Shown in pieces: positions 34,197 through 42,728 of a stretch of 64,000 bases of DNA. The position numbers and the translations under genes are program-made. The notes under the pieces were generated by a model. The model saw only the letters and a program-made list of their open reading frames with translations. It searched no databases and was not told the origin of the DNA. Source of the DNA: a bacterium (GTDB lineage Bacteria > SZUA-79 > Acidulodesulfobacterales > Acidulodesulfobacteraceae); assembly GCA_021784835.1 (NCBI GenBank), contig JAJYHI010000132.1, positions 40,714 through 104,713 of the forward strand, given 5' to 3'. Every line of letters starts with the position of its first letter. Within the stretch, counting starts at the first letter, position 1.

Positions 34197-34205
34197 TATG
34201 ACAAT
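34189..34205. promoter_or_regulatory. Operator palindrome ATTGTCA-ATA-TGACAAT, over the htrA -35 box
   Basis: A perfect seven-base inverted repeat with a three-base centre. Its left arm, read on the minus strand, supplies the htrA -35 TTGACA. Occupation would block RNA polymerase. It pairs with the site at 34147-34161. Confidence 0.65.
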
Positions 34206-34234
34206 TATTTCCGGAATTATATTCGAAAAATTTA

Positions 34235-36850
34235 CTAAACAGGTTCCGCTTTAACCGTAACGACCTTTTCTATGACGATATTGCCGGTTTCTTCCTTATA
34301 GTCCAAAATAATGGAATCCCCGGGCGCAATGCCCCCGGATAGCAAATCCATAGCGATTCTGTCCTGCAAAAAAGATTTAATGGCTCTTTTTAACGGCCTT
34401 GCTCCGTAAACGGGGTCGTAACCTTCCATGGCTATGAATTTTACCAAAGGTTCGGTATAATCCGCGTCTATTCCTTTTTCTTTCAATATATTCTTTAATT
34501 TGGAAAGCTGGATGCTGACTATTTTAATAATATCGCTTTCGTTCAACGCATGGAATATAATTATGTCGTCGAGCCTGTTAAGAAACTCCGGCCTGAAATT
34601 ATTTTTCAAAAGTCCCGCAACGCTGTTTTTCATTTCTTCGTAATGCCCGCCGCTATAACTCTGTATAATATCGGAGCCGATATTTGACGTCATAATAACT
34701 ATGGTATTTTTAAAATCTACCGTCCTTCCCTGTCCGTCGGTCAGCCTCCCGTCGTCGAGAAGCTGCAGTAAAACATTAAATACGTCCTGATGGGCTTTTT
34801 CGACCTCGTCGAACAATACGACGCTATAAGGGCGCCTTCTTACCGCTTCGGTAAGCTGTCCGCCTTCTTCGTATCCAACGTAGCCCGGAGGAGCGCCCAA
34901 AAGTCTGGATACCGTATGTTTTTCCATATACTCCGACATATCTATTCTTACTATGCTGCTCTCGTCGTCGAATAAAAATTCGGCCAAAGCTTTTGCAAGC
35001 TCTGTTTTTCCGACGCCTGTCGGCCCCAAAAACATGAACGAACCGACCGGCCTGTTGGGGTCGGATAATCCCGCCCTCGAACGCCTTACGGTATTTGCGA
35101 CGCTGCTGATTGCTTCGTCCTGAGATATTACGCGGTTATGCAAATGCTCTTCTATAAGAAGAAGCTTTTCCTTTTCGCCCTCCATAAGCTTTGTCACAGG
35201 TATTCCCGTCCATTTTCCAACCACCTTGGCTATGTCGTCAGAATCTATTTCTTCCTTTAAAAAACTCCCTTTTTCCTGCATTTCCGCAACCGATTTATTT
35301 AAACCCTCCAACTTTTTTTCGAGTTCGTTCAGCTTGCCGTATCTGATTTCGGCGACCTTATCGTATTTTCCTTCCCTTTCGTACCTCTGCTCTTCTATTC
35401 TTAAAGAATCTATTTCCTTTTTTATTTCGCCGATTTTTTGTATAAGTTCTTTCTCGTTCTGCCATTTTGCTTTCTTTTGGTTAAAATCTTCCTCTAAATT
35501 GGCAAGTTCCGAATCAAGTTCCTTAAGCCTTTTTTTGGATTCGGCGTCTTTTTCTTTCTTTAAGGCCTCCTGTTCTATCTTTATTTTTATTATGTTTCTT
35601 TGAATCTCGTCTAAAACGGTAGGCAAAGAATCTATTTCTATTCTCAATTTCGCCGCCGCTTCGTCCATAAGGTCTATAGCTTTATCCGGCAAAAACCTGT
35701 CGGTAATATATCTGTGGGAAAGGGTCGCCGCCGCGAGCAAAGCCGAATCTTTTATTCTTATTCCGTGATAAGCTTCGTAACGCTCCTTTAGCCCTCTTAA
35801 TATGGATATGGTGTCTTCCACCGACGGTTCATCTACGAATACTGGCTGAAACCTTCTTTCGAGAGCCGCGTCCTTTTCGATATATTTTCTATATTCGTCT
35901 AAAGTCGTAGCTCCTATTGCCCTTAATTCTCCTCTGGCCAGAGCCGGCTTTAAAAGATTGGAAGCATCCATGGCGCCTTCAGATTTTCCGGCTCCAACAA
36001 GGGTATGGAGTTCGTCTATAAAGATTATAATTTTCCCTTCGGACGATTTTATTTCTTTTACAACGGCTTTGAGCCTGTCCTCAAATTCTCCCCTGTATTT
36101 TGCGCCGGCTATAAGCGAACCTAAATCCAAAGAAAGCACTGATTTGCCTTTAAGGATTTCTGGCACGTCGCCGTCGGCGATTCTTTTCGCAAGCCCTTCG
36201 ACTATCGCGGTTTTACCTACTCCGGGGTCTCCGATAAGAACGGGATTATTTTTAGTCCTTCTTGAAAGTACTTCCATAAGCCGCCTTATCTCGCCGTCTC
36301 TGCCTATAACAGGGTCTATTTTGCCGGACAAAGCCATCCGGGTTAAATTAACCGTATATTTTTCCAATGCCTGATATTTGTCTTCGGGATTCTGGTCGGT
36401 CACCTTCGTATTTCCCCTTATTTCGGTCAGCGCTTTTAAAACCGCGTCTTTCGTCAAGCCGGATTTTGTTAAAAGTTCGTAAGATTTTGCGTCCTTGACA
36501 TCGAACATAGCAAGAATAAAATGCTCTACGGAAACAAAATCGTCCTTCATTGCATTTTTATTTTTTTCGGCGGCATCGAATATGCGCTTTAAAGATGAAG
36601 AAAAAGCCGGCTCCATCCCCCCCTCCACCGTCGCAAGCATAGAAAGGCCGCTTTCCACCCCTGCGGAAAACGCTTTTAAATCGACCCCTATTTTTTTAAA
36701 AATGGAAACGGCAATGCTGTTTTCGTCATAATTTAACAGCGCGTATAAAAGATGTAAATCGTTAATCTCTGGATTTTTAGACTCTTTGGCCGTATTGACG
36801 GCCAGTTCTATGACTTCCTGCGATTTTATAGTAAAATTGTTCAGGTTCAT
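34235..36850 (-). CDS. clpB: Chaperone ClpB (Hsp100 disaggregase)
   Basis: This 871-residue hexameric AAA+ disaggregase frees proteins from aggregates together with DnaK. The N-domain (about 1-145) is followed by the first AAA module with Walker A GDPGVGKTAIVEGLA and Walker B IIIFIDELH. A long coiled-coil middle domain (about 400-525, very rich in Lys, Glu and Leu) identifies ClpB rather than ClpA or ClpC. The second AAA module has GPTGVGKTELAKALAEFLFD and VVLFDEVEKAH. No ClpP-binding LGF/IGL loop is seen in the second module. A ribosome-binding site AAAGAGGTGA precedes the ATG. It follows the DUF1844 and ClpA/C-like genes on the same strand, giving a chaperone island. Confidence 0.95.
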   Translation of the reverse strand: MNLNNFTIKSQEVIELAVNTAKESKNPEINDLHLLYALLNYDENSIAVSIFKKIGVDLKAFSAGVESGLSMLATVEGGMEPAFSSSLKRIFDAAEKNKNAMKDDFVSVEHFILAMFDVKDAKSYELLTKSGLTKDAVLKALTEIRGNTKVTDQNPEDKYQALEKYTVNLTRMALSGKIDPVIGRDGEIRRLMEVLSRRTKNNPVLIGDPGVGKTAIVEGLAKRIADGDVPEILKGKSVLSLDLGSLIAGAKYRGEFEDRLKAVVKEIKSSEGKIIIFIDELHTLVGAGKSEGAMDASNLLKPALARGELRAIGATTLDEYRKYIEKDAALERRFQPVFVDEPSVEDTISILRGLKERYEAYHGIRIKDSALLAAATLSHRYITDRFLPDKAIDLMDEAAAKLRIEIDSLPTVLDEIQRNIIKIKIEQEALKKEKDAESKKRLKELDSELANLEEDFNQKKAKWQNEKELIQKIGEIKKEIDSLRIEEQRYEREGKYDKVAEIRYGKLNELEKKLEGLNKSVAEMQEKGSFLKEEIDSDDIAKVVGKWTGIPVTKLMEGEKEKLLLIEEHLHNRVISQDEAISSVANTVRRSRAGLSDPNRPVGSFMFLGPTGVGKTELAKALAEFLFDDESSIVRIDMSEYMEKHTVSRLLGAPPGYVGYEEGGQLTEAVRRRPYSVVLFDEVEKAHQDVFNVLLQLLDDGRLTDGQGRTVDFKNTIVIMTSNIGSDIIQSYSGGHYEEMKNSVAGLLKNNFRPEFLNRLDDIIIFHALNESDIIKIVSIQLSKLKNILKEKGIDADYTEPLVKFIAMEGYDPVYGARPLKRAIKSFLQDRIAMDLLSGGIAPGDSIILDYKEETGNIVIEKVVTVKAEPV

Positions 36851-36989
36851 AATAAAAAATCACCTCTTTAAAATATCGAAATATCATTTCATATATTATC
36901 TGATTTGCTTATTTTCTTATCCGAATCCCGTTATTTTAAATTTTTGCCTTATAGCCGGACGCGCGCTGCCCGCCGGCTTGCCGCAAGGC

Positions 36990-37424
36990 CTATTTTTTCT
37001 CGGAGATATAAGCCATTCTAAGGTCGAATAATATATTTTCGATAAGTTTTGTTTCGTTTTCGTCAAGGTTTCCCTTGGTTTTTTTAGACAGCATGTCGAT
37101 AGTGTCTATAAGATATTTTGCCATCTCTATATCTTTTTCGTATTTTTTAGAAACGGGATTTGGAATTTTTCCAAGAAAAAACAAAGCCTGCGTATTTAAA
37201 GAATAAACGAACGTCGAGAATCCGGCTTCAAATTTAGGAATGCCCGATTCTGAATCGCCGTCGGATTTCTTTTCCCCTTCGGTTTCCGCCTCGACCTCCG
37301 GTTTATTGCTTTCCGCCTGATTTTCGGCATTGTTGCCGGTTTCAGCGGCTTTTCTTTTATCGATTACTTTAAACGTTTTTTCGTTTTCTTTTTTTTCTCC
37401 GCCTTCAATATCGCCCTCAAACAT
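36990..37424 (-). CDS. DUF1844 family protein
   Basis: This 144-residue protein has a charged N-terminal half, very rich in Glu, Lys, Asn and Ser, that is probably disordered. Its C-terminal half (about 65-144) matches the DUF1844 pattern: FSTFVYSLNTQALFFLGKIPNP, IDTIDMLSKKTKGNLDENETKLIENILFDLRMAY. No function is known for the family. ATG 37424 is used because AAGGAGG lies 9-10 bases upstream; the earlier in-frame start has no such site and would overlap its neighbour far more. It overlaps the end of the ClpA/C-like gene by 8 bases, so it is translated with it. This suggests a link to protein quality control, by context only. Confidence 0.85.
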   Translation of the reverse strand: MFEGDIEGGEKKENEKTFKVIDKRKAAETGNNAENQAESNKPEVEAETEGEKKSDGDSESGIPKFEAGFSTFVYSLNTQALFFLGKIPNPVSKKYEKDIEMAKYLIDTIDMLSKKTKGNLDENETKLIENILFDLRMAYISEKK

Positions 37425-39756
37425 AATCGGGTTCCTCCTTATATTTTTCTTTTGGATTTTTGCCGTTTTTCGCAATATCGGCTCCTGCGCTTTCAGCCGT
37501 TTCATTAGCCGAAACAACGACGGCGGCGCCGTCTAATTTTGCGGCGAAAACATTGGATTCTTTCCATTTTAAAGTCAGCGGCACTTTGATGATATCGTCG
37601 ATGGTGCGCTTAAGAAATCTTGCCCCGAATTTTGCGCTGTAACCCGTTTCCACGAGCTTATCGAGGGCTTCATCCGTAACGGTTAATTCTTTGCCGTGCT
37701 CCGCCATGGTTTCGCTTATGGTTTTTATGTGCATCAATGCAATCTGCCTGACCTCAAGCCTTGTGAGCGGAGAAAATATTACGACGTCGTCTATCCTGTT
37801 AATAAACTCCGGCGAAAAAAAGTTTTCTATTTCTTTGTTAATCGTTCCCTTAAGCGATTTAACTATGTCGCTGGATTCTATAAAACCTAAAGGCTTGGTA
37901 AATTTAGAAAATTCATGCGACCCAAGATTGGAAGTCATAATAATGACAGAATCGGAAAAATAGACTCTTTTTCCTCTTCCGTCGGTAAGAAAGCCTTCGT
38001 CAAAAACCTGAAGGAAAAGATTAAACACCTGATCGCTCGCCTTTTCTATTTCGTCTAAAAGAATAACCGAATAAGGATTGTCTTTTACCTGATTGGTAAG
38101 CAGTCCTCCCCTTGAAGAACCGACTATGCCTCGCGGCATGCCTATTAATTTATCGACGGCTATGGAACCGTCTTTATATTCCGACATATCTACCCTTATA
38201 ATATTTCTCTGCGAACCAAACAGATACTCCGACATAGCTTTTGCGGTTTCGGTCTTGCCTACGCCGGTAGGGCCAAGAAAAAGCAATACGGCATCAGGCT
38301 TGTTAAAGTTTTCTTTAAGGGGACCCTTGTTTAACCTTAAATGTTTTGCAAGCGAATCTACAGCTTCTTTTTGCCCAACTATTCTTTTGGAAAAGAAATC
38401 TTCCATATCCTGAAATCTTTCTAAAACGTCTCTTTTTATTAAATCTATGGGCATACCTGTTTCTTGAGAAATAACCTGATAAATATTTTCTTTTTTAACG
38501 ACTCTGTCGCTGTTATAAATCTCGGCTTTTACGCATCCCGAATCTACCCAGCCGATAGCTTTATCGGGAAGCCTCAAGGATTTAGAATAACGGGACGATA
38601 GGGCCAGCGATTCTTCTATGGCGGAATTTTCTATTTCGACGCCGTAAGTATCCTCAAACCTTCTTTTTAACCCGTAAAGTATTCTTTTAGTATCTTCCAC
38701 CGAAGGCTCCTTGACGTTGACGAGCCTGAAACGGCGGGATAGGGCTTCGTCTTCGGCGATATATTCCTTATATTCCGACAGCGTCGTAGCGCCTATAATC
38801 TGCACCTCTCCCCTCGCAAGGGAAGATTTTAATATATTGGCCGCATCGCTCGGTACGGCGATAGCGGAACCAGCGCCTATAATGGAATGAACCTCGTCGA
38901 CAAATAAAATTATATTTTTTCTGGATTTAAGCTCGTTTATTATCTTTTCCATTCTGTCTTCGAACATGCCCCTGAACACGGTTCCCGCGATTAAGGAATT
39001 CATTTGGAGATTTACGATTATTTTGTTCCTTAGCCTTGAAGGAACGCTATATGGTTCAAGCTCTATTTTTCTGGCAAGCCCTTCGACTATGGCGGTTTTT
39101 CCCACGCCGGGTTCGCCTACGATAATAGCGGAATTTGGCCTGTCTATATGGCACAATATTTCCATGAGCCTGGCGATTTCTTCTTCTCTTCCGAAGACTA
39201 AAGACAGTTTGTCCATTATCGCCAGCTTGCTAAGGTTTATCGCGTGCTGGCTCAGCGTATAGGGCAAAGAATATTTTCTTTTATTTTCGTCGTTTCTATT
39301 CCTTCTCTCCCTCATTTTTTGAAAAATCTTGTCGGCGATTATAACGGAATCTACGCCTAGGCTTTTAAAAACTTTTGTGGGCATAGAATTGGGTTCCTGG
39401 AACATGACCGTCAAAAAATCCGTAGAATCGATAAGATTTCTGCCGGAACTCTGGGCATAATCGTAAGCGCTTTTAAAAAGATTCCTGGTTTGAAGCGGAA
39501 TCTTCATGCCTTCGCCTATATATTGTTCGGATGACATCATATAATCGTTAAGCAGCTTCATGACTTTTCTTTTATCGATTTTTAATTCAGTAAATATATC
39601 GTTCAAGATATCCTCGTCCACTAAGGTCAGGGCATAGAACACATGCTCCAAACCAAGGTAATAATGTTTCCTTCTCTTGGATTCTTCGACCGATATGGTA
39701 AGCACCCTGTAACCGCTTTCGGATAACTTGTCCTCGTAGTAGTCTAAATTAAACAT
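37417..39756 (-). CDS. ClpA/ClpC-type AAA+ unfoldase
   Basis: This 779-residue two-module AAA+ protein has an N-terminal Clp double-repeat domain (about 1-140). The first AAA module has VGEPGVGKTAIVEGLA and ILFVDEVHS; the second has LGPTGVGKTETAKAMSEYLFG and VILLDEIEKA. It lacks the long ClpB middle domain and the UVR motif of ClpC. It carries PLGFIES in the second module where ClpA/ClpX-like proteins have the ClpP-docking loop, so it may feed substrates to ClpP. The C-terminal tail (about 60 residues, acidic and Ala-rich) is extra. No clpS or clpP is nearby. Its gene order with hsp20 upstream and DUF1844 and clpB downstream suggests joint stress expression. Confidence 0.85.
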   Translation of the reverse strand: MFNLDYYEDKLSESGYRVLTISVEESKRRKHYYLGLEHVFYALTLVDEDILNDIFTELKIDKRKVMKLLNDYMMSSEQYIGEGMKIPLQTRNLFKSAYDYAQSSGRNLIDSTDFLTVMFQEPNSMPTKVFKSLGVDSVIIADKIFQKMRERRNRNDENKRKYSLPYTLSQHAINLSKLAIMDKLSLVFGREEEIARLMEILCHIDRPNSAIIVGEPGVGKTAIVEGLARKIELEPYSVPSRLRNKIIVNLQMNSLIAGTVFRGMFEDRMEKIINELKSRKNIILFVDEVHSIIGAGSAIAVPSDAANILKSSLARGEVQIIGATTLSEYKEYIAEDEALSRRFRLVNVKEPSVEDTKRILYGLKRRFEDTYGVEIENSAIEESLALSSRYSKSLRLPDKAIGWVDSGCVKAEIYNSDRVVKKENIYQVISQETGMPIDLIKRDVLERFQDMEDFFSKRIVGQKEAVDSLAKHLRLNKGPLKENFNKPDAVLLFLGPTGVGKTETAKAMSEYLFGSQRNIIRVDMSEYKDGSIAVDKLIGMPRGIVGSSRGGLLTNQVKDNPYSVILLDEIEKASDQVFNLFLQVFDEGFLTDGRGKRVYFSDSVIIMTSNLGSHEFSKFTKPLGFIESSDIVKSLKGTINKEIENFFSPEFINRIDDVVIFSPLTRLEVRQIALMHIKTISETMAEHGKELTVTDEALDKLVETGYSAKFGARFLKRTIDDIIKVPLTLKWKESNVFAAKLDGAAVVVSANETAESAGADIAKNGKNPKEKYKEEPDYV

Positions 39757-39853
39757 ATAAATTTTTACCTTCCCTTAATCGTATATTTAGATATTAATTT
39801 TATTAAACGTTTAGCGCGCGCATTAATAAAATATATTCCGTTACGCGCTATAA

Positions 39854-40198
39854 TTATTCTTCTATAATTTCGATGCTCGTCAACCTGAAACAGCTATTTT
39901 TGTTGTTTTTCGGAACGATTATCTCTAAGAGCCCCTCGTTGAAAGATGCGTTTATCGAGTTCCTGTCAACAGCCCTTGGCAGGTCGAAGACTCTTTTAAA
40001 AAAGCCGAAAAGCCTTTCCATTCTGTGAAAGTTATCCTTTTCGGTAAATCCGTTGCGGCGTTTTATCCCCGAAACTTCTAAGCTGCCGCCGAAGACCTCG
40101 ACATTTATATCTTCTTTATTAACTCCGGCGAGTTCTATCTGTATAACGATAAAATCTGCCGTTTCAAACATATCGGATGTGGGATTGAAACAGTACAT
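39854..40198 (-). CDS. Small heat-shock protein, Hsp20/alpha-crystallin family
   Basis: This 114-residue protein is made almost entirely of the alpha-crystallin domain (about 10-100), with the strand pattern FIVIQIELAGVNKEDINVEVFGGSLEVSG. The expected C-terminal IxI/V motif is poorly formed. Instead there is FRLTSIEIIEE, which may serve as the anchor. It would bind unfolding proteins and hand them to ClpB/DnaK. It is the first gene of the minus-strand run hsp20-clpA/C-like-DUF1844-clpB and lies 97 bases upstream of the Clp gene. A divergent membrane-protein gene starts 97 bases away on the other side. Confidence 0.9.
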   Translation of the reverse strand: MYCFNPTSDMFETADFIVIQIELAGVNKEDINVEVFGGSLEVSGIKRRNGFTEKDNFHRMERLFGFFKRVFDLPRAVDRNSINASFNEGLLEIIVPKNNKNSCFRLTSIEIIEE

Positions 40199-40203
40199 TT
40201 TAT

Positions 40204-40233
40204 TTTTTTATTTTATGCTTTTTTATTTTATGC
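40204..40233. repeat. Two 15-base tandem repeats between hsp20 and a divergent membrane-protein gene
   Basis: TTTTTTATTTTATGC occurs twice at 40204-40218 and 40219-40233 with no mismatch, immediately upstream of hsp20. It is AT-rich, so it could be a promoter-region duplication or simple slippage product. Confidence 0.5.
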
Positions 40234-40295
40234 TTTATAAATATATGATTTATAGTTATAATTATACCAAATTAATCTTAAAAAATAAATAAGGT

Positions 40296-40781
40296 ATGTT
40301 TAAAGTCTTGTCTGAACCAGCTTTTTACAGATACGTCGTAATGGTCGCCCTCAACATTACCCCTCTAATCGGCGGCAAATACGTTTCTACGGCTTACGCC
40401 GCCTATTATAAATTGAATCCATGGTTAAGCATCGCCCTTATAACCGTTTCGGAAACATTGTTATGCTCGGCGCTGTTTTATGCCGGGATAAAGTTAAAAT
40501 CGCTTAAATGGGTCAATAAGATGCTCGTTTCTAAAAAAGGCAGAAAAGCCCATAACTATGTCGCAAAATACGGACCGGTCGTAGGGCTTTTTATAGGGCA
40601 GATGTTTATAGGAGCGCCGCCCATATCGTTAGCTCTGGGAATAATATACGAAAAGGACAGCAATATCTTTTTATATTTTTTAATCCCTCTTTTCGTAAGT
40701 ATTTTTCTTTATTCCATTTTTAATTTTTATTTAAACACCGCGGCTATTACATCGCTGAAGAATATATTCAATTTCATCTGA
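40296..40781 (+). CDS. Small integral membrane protein, putative small-multidrug-export-like
   Basis: This 161-residue inner-membrane protein has four to five hydrophobic spans. Its order of segments (YVVMVALNITPLIGGKYV, a middle loop with LKWVNKMLVSKKGRKAHNYVAKYGP and a glycine/proline-rich GLFIGQMFIGAPPISLALG) resembles a family of small membrane proteins loosely annotated as multidrug export or DedA-related. I cannot assign a substrate. It is divergent from hsp20 and convergent with the secreted unknown protein. The start ATG is 97 bases from the hsp20 start, so the two share a promoter region. Confidence 0.55.
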   Translation: MFKVLSEPAFYRYVVMVALNITPLIGGKYVSTAYAAYYKLNPWLSIALITVSETLLCSALFYAGIKLKSLKWVNKMLVSKKGRKAHNYVAKYGPVVGLFIGQMFIGAPPISLALGIIYEKDSNIFLYFLIPLFVSIFLYSIFNFYLNTAAITSLKNIFNFI

Positions 40782-40812
40782 TTTATTCAACGGAAAACCG
40801 GCCTTTATTTTT

Positions 40813-41523
40813 CTATTTTACGTCCACGATTATGACGTCGTTGTTGCCGGCATATACTCTTGCATCCAAATATGTCCTTACGATAGGTTTTACTATTTTG
40901 AAAAGCCTGATTATGCTCCCGTAATATAAAACTTTTATTTCGGCGAATTTTTCGGAAAACGATGAAACGTATAGATTCTTAAGATGCCTTGAATGTTTTA
41001 TCATTAATTTCTGGAATTTATTCGAGTCTGAATATCTAAAATTTCCTATAAATTTAACGTAATATACTTTATAATCGGCGCTTTTGGCATTTATCGCAGG
41101 ATTAACTATTTTAAAGCCTGAACTTTTAAGCCCGTCTATTAAAATGCTTTTCCTTATGTAAACTTTTATTTTTATATAATAAAGATTGAGATATTTTTTT
41201 GCCTCGATAATTTTAAAAGAGTATATATATTTTAACTCGTCTGGATACAATTTTGTTTTAATAACATCCTCGGCATTCTTATTTAAAAATTTTTTCCCCC
41301 CGATTAATCGACCGGCGGCTTTTTTTAAAGAAAGCCCTATTGCGCGTTTTATGGCTAAAGACTGAAGCCTGCCTCCGTTATTTTTGGGAATGACTATATA
41401 GGTTTCTGTCGTTACGCTCATGCCTGCCGCGTTTCCGGAAAAATAACCGCATATTGCGAAGAAAAAAATTAAAACTAATAAAGATAATTTAAGCTGAAAC
41501 CCCTCCGTTCCTGTTTTTTCCAT
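40813..41523 (-). CDS. Secreted protein of unknown function
   Basis: This 236-residue protein has an N-terminal signal sequence: a hydrophobic core LLVLIFFFAICGYFSGNAAG ends near residue 34, and cleavage after NAAG or AAG is likely. The mature part is basic, rich in Lys, Tyr and Ile, with the pattern of mixed alpha/beta domains (for example YYIKIKVYIRKSILIDGLKS and the DVIIVDVK end). It contains no cysteines in the mature part and no motif I recognise. The 80-base gap to hflX upstream and the lack of a strong partner leave no context clue. It could be an envelope-assembly or adhesion component, but that would be a guess. Confidence 0.65.
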   Translation of the reverse strand: MEKTGTEGFQLKLSLLVLIFFFAICGYFSGNAAGMSVTTETYIVIPKNNGGRLQSLAIKRAIGLSLKKAAGRLIGGKKFLNKNAEDVIKTKLYPDELKYIYSFKIIEAKKYLNLYYIKIKVYIRKSILIDGLKSSGFKIVNPAINAKSADYKVYYVKFIGNFRYSDSNKFQKLMIKHSRHLKNLYVSSFSEKFAEIKVLYYGSIIRLFKIVKPIVRTYLDARVYAGNNDVIIVDVK

Positions 41524-41603
41524 TTATATTTGTCCTTTAATCGATTTTACGGCTATTTTTCGCCGGTTTTATTTTTTTTATATATATAATAAATATTCAA
41601 GCG

Positions 41604-42728
41604 TTATTCGGATAAAACGCGTTCGCCTTCTAATGACTCGAATATCTTTTCTTTTAATAAATTTATGTTTTTCCCGGTTTTAGCGGACACCGGCACCGCA
41701 GGTTTTCCCGTCAATCTTTCAAATTTTACCTGCAAATAATCCGTCTGCTCGTCGGTAAGCAGGTCTATTTTGTTAATAACCGTCATTATCTTTTTGTCTC
41801 CGGCGCCTATATCGTCCAGTATCTTCATAACCTCTTTCGATTTATGTTCGGCATCTTTTTGGAGCGGGTCGACTACGTGCAGCAATAAATCCGAATATGC
41901 CGTTTCTTCCAAAGTGGCTTTAAAAGATTTTACCAGAAAAACCGGTAAATTTTGAATAAATCCTACGGTATCGGATATTATAATTTTTTTTCTTCTGCCG
42001 GCATCGTAAATAGATGCGGTCTTGGTCCCCAAAGTCGCAAAAAGTTTGTTTTCTCCGCCTTCTCCTTGTCCGGTAAGGCTTTGCATAAGCGTGCTTTTCC
42101 CGGAATTTGTATAGCCTACTATGGCGGCGGTAAGCAATCCCTGCTTATCCCTTTTAGCCCTGTGCAGCAATCTTGTTTTTTCGGATAATTTCAGTTTTTC
42201 TTTTATATGGGCAATTTTTTGCCTGACCTTCCTTCGGTCGGTTTCTAATTTTGTTTCTCCGGGTCCCCTCGTGCCTATTCCCGCTCCGGTCTTCGAAAGC
42301 ATTATGCCCGCGCCCTTAAGCCTCGGCAAAAAGTAGTTCATCATGGCAAGCTCGACCTGATATTTGCCTTCGGCGGTTCTTGCATGCGTTGCAAATATAT
42401 CTAATATAAGTCTTGTCCTGTCTATCACGTTTAAATCGAAATAGTCCGACAGATTTCTTTCCTGAGCCGGACTTAAAGAGGCATCTATAATAACTATGTC
42501 AGCATCCTTAGAAACAACGGCGTTCTTTATATCTTCGAGCATTCCTTTCGAAAGATAATACGCAGGGTCGATATTTTTGATATTTTTAAGAATTTTAAAG
42601 ACGTTTACGGCGCCTGCGGTTTCCGACAGCATTGCGAGCTCTTCCATGGAATCTAAACTTTTTTCCCTGCCCTCCGCTCCGGCGTTGTTTCCTGCATTAA
42701 TTCCTATAAGGACGGCTTTCTGGGTCAT
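41604..42728 (-). CDS. hflX: Ribosome-rescue GTPase HflX
   Basis: This 374-residue GTPase splits stalled ribosomes and associates with 50S subunits. The N-terminal HflX domain (about 1-190) includes the long coiled helix with KTGAGIGTRGPGETKLETDRRKVRQKI. The G-domain has IVGYTNSGKSTLMQSLTG (G1), DTVGFIQNLP (G3) and VINKIDLL (G4). All motifs look intact. The stop of the upstream gene miaA and the start of hflX overlap by four bases, so they are co-translated. Confidence 0.93.
   Translation of the reverse strand: MTQKAVLIGINAGNNAGAEGREKSLDSMEELAMLSETAGAVNVFKILKNIKNIDPAYYLSKGMLEDIKNAVVSKDADIVIIDASLSPAQERNLSDYFDLNVIDRTRLILDIFATHARTAEGKYQVELAMMNYFLPRLKGAGIMLSKTGAGIGTRGPGETKLETDRRKVRQKIAHIKEKLKLSEKTRLLHRAKRDKQGLLTAAIVGYTNSGKSTLMQSLTGQGEGGENKLFATLGTKTASIYDAGRRKKIIISDTVGFIQNLPVFLVKSFKATLEETAYSDLLLHVVDPLQKDAEHKSKEVMKILDDIGAGDKKIMTVINKIDLLTDEQTDYLQVKFERLTGKPAVPVSAKTGKNINLLKEKIFESLEGERVLSE

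Noticed and set aside
34147..34205. CIRCE (HrcA) operator near clpB
   Set aside because: CIRCE has the form TTAGCACTC-N9-GAGTGCTAA; this motif is TTGTCA-N3-TGACAA and sits at the htrA promoter, downstream of clpB.
35226..35603. Serine-rich plus-strand reading frame inside clpB
   Set aside because: It is the antisense of the charged coiled-coil middle domain of ClpB; Lys/Glu codons read as Ser/Phe on the other strand.
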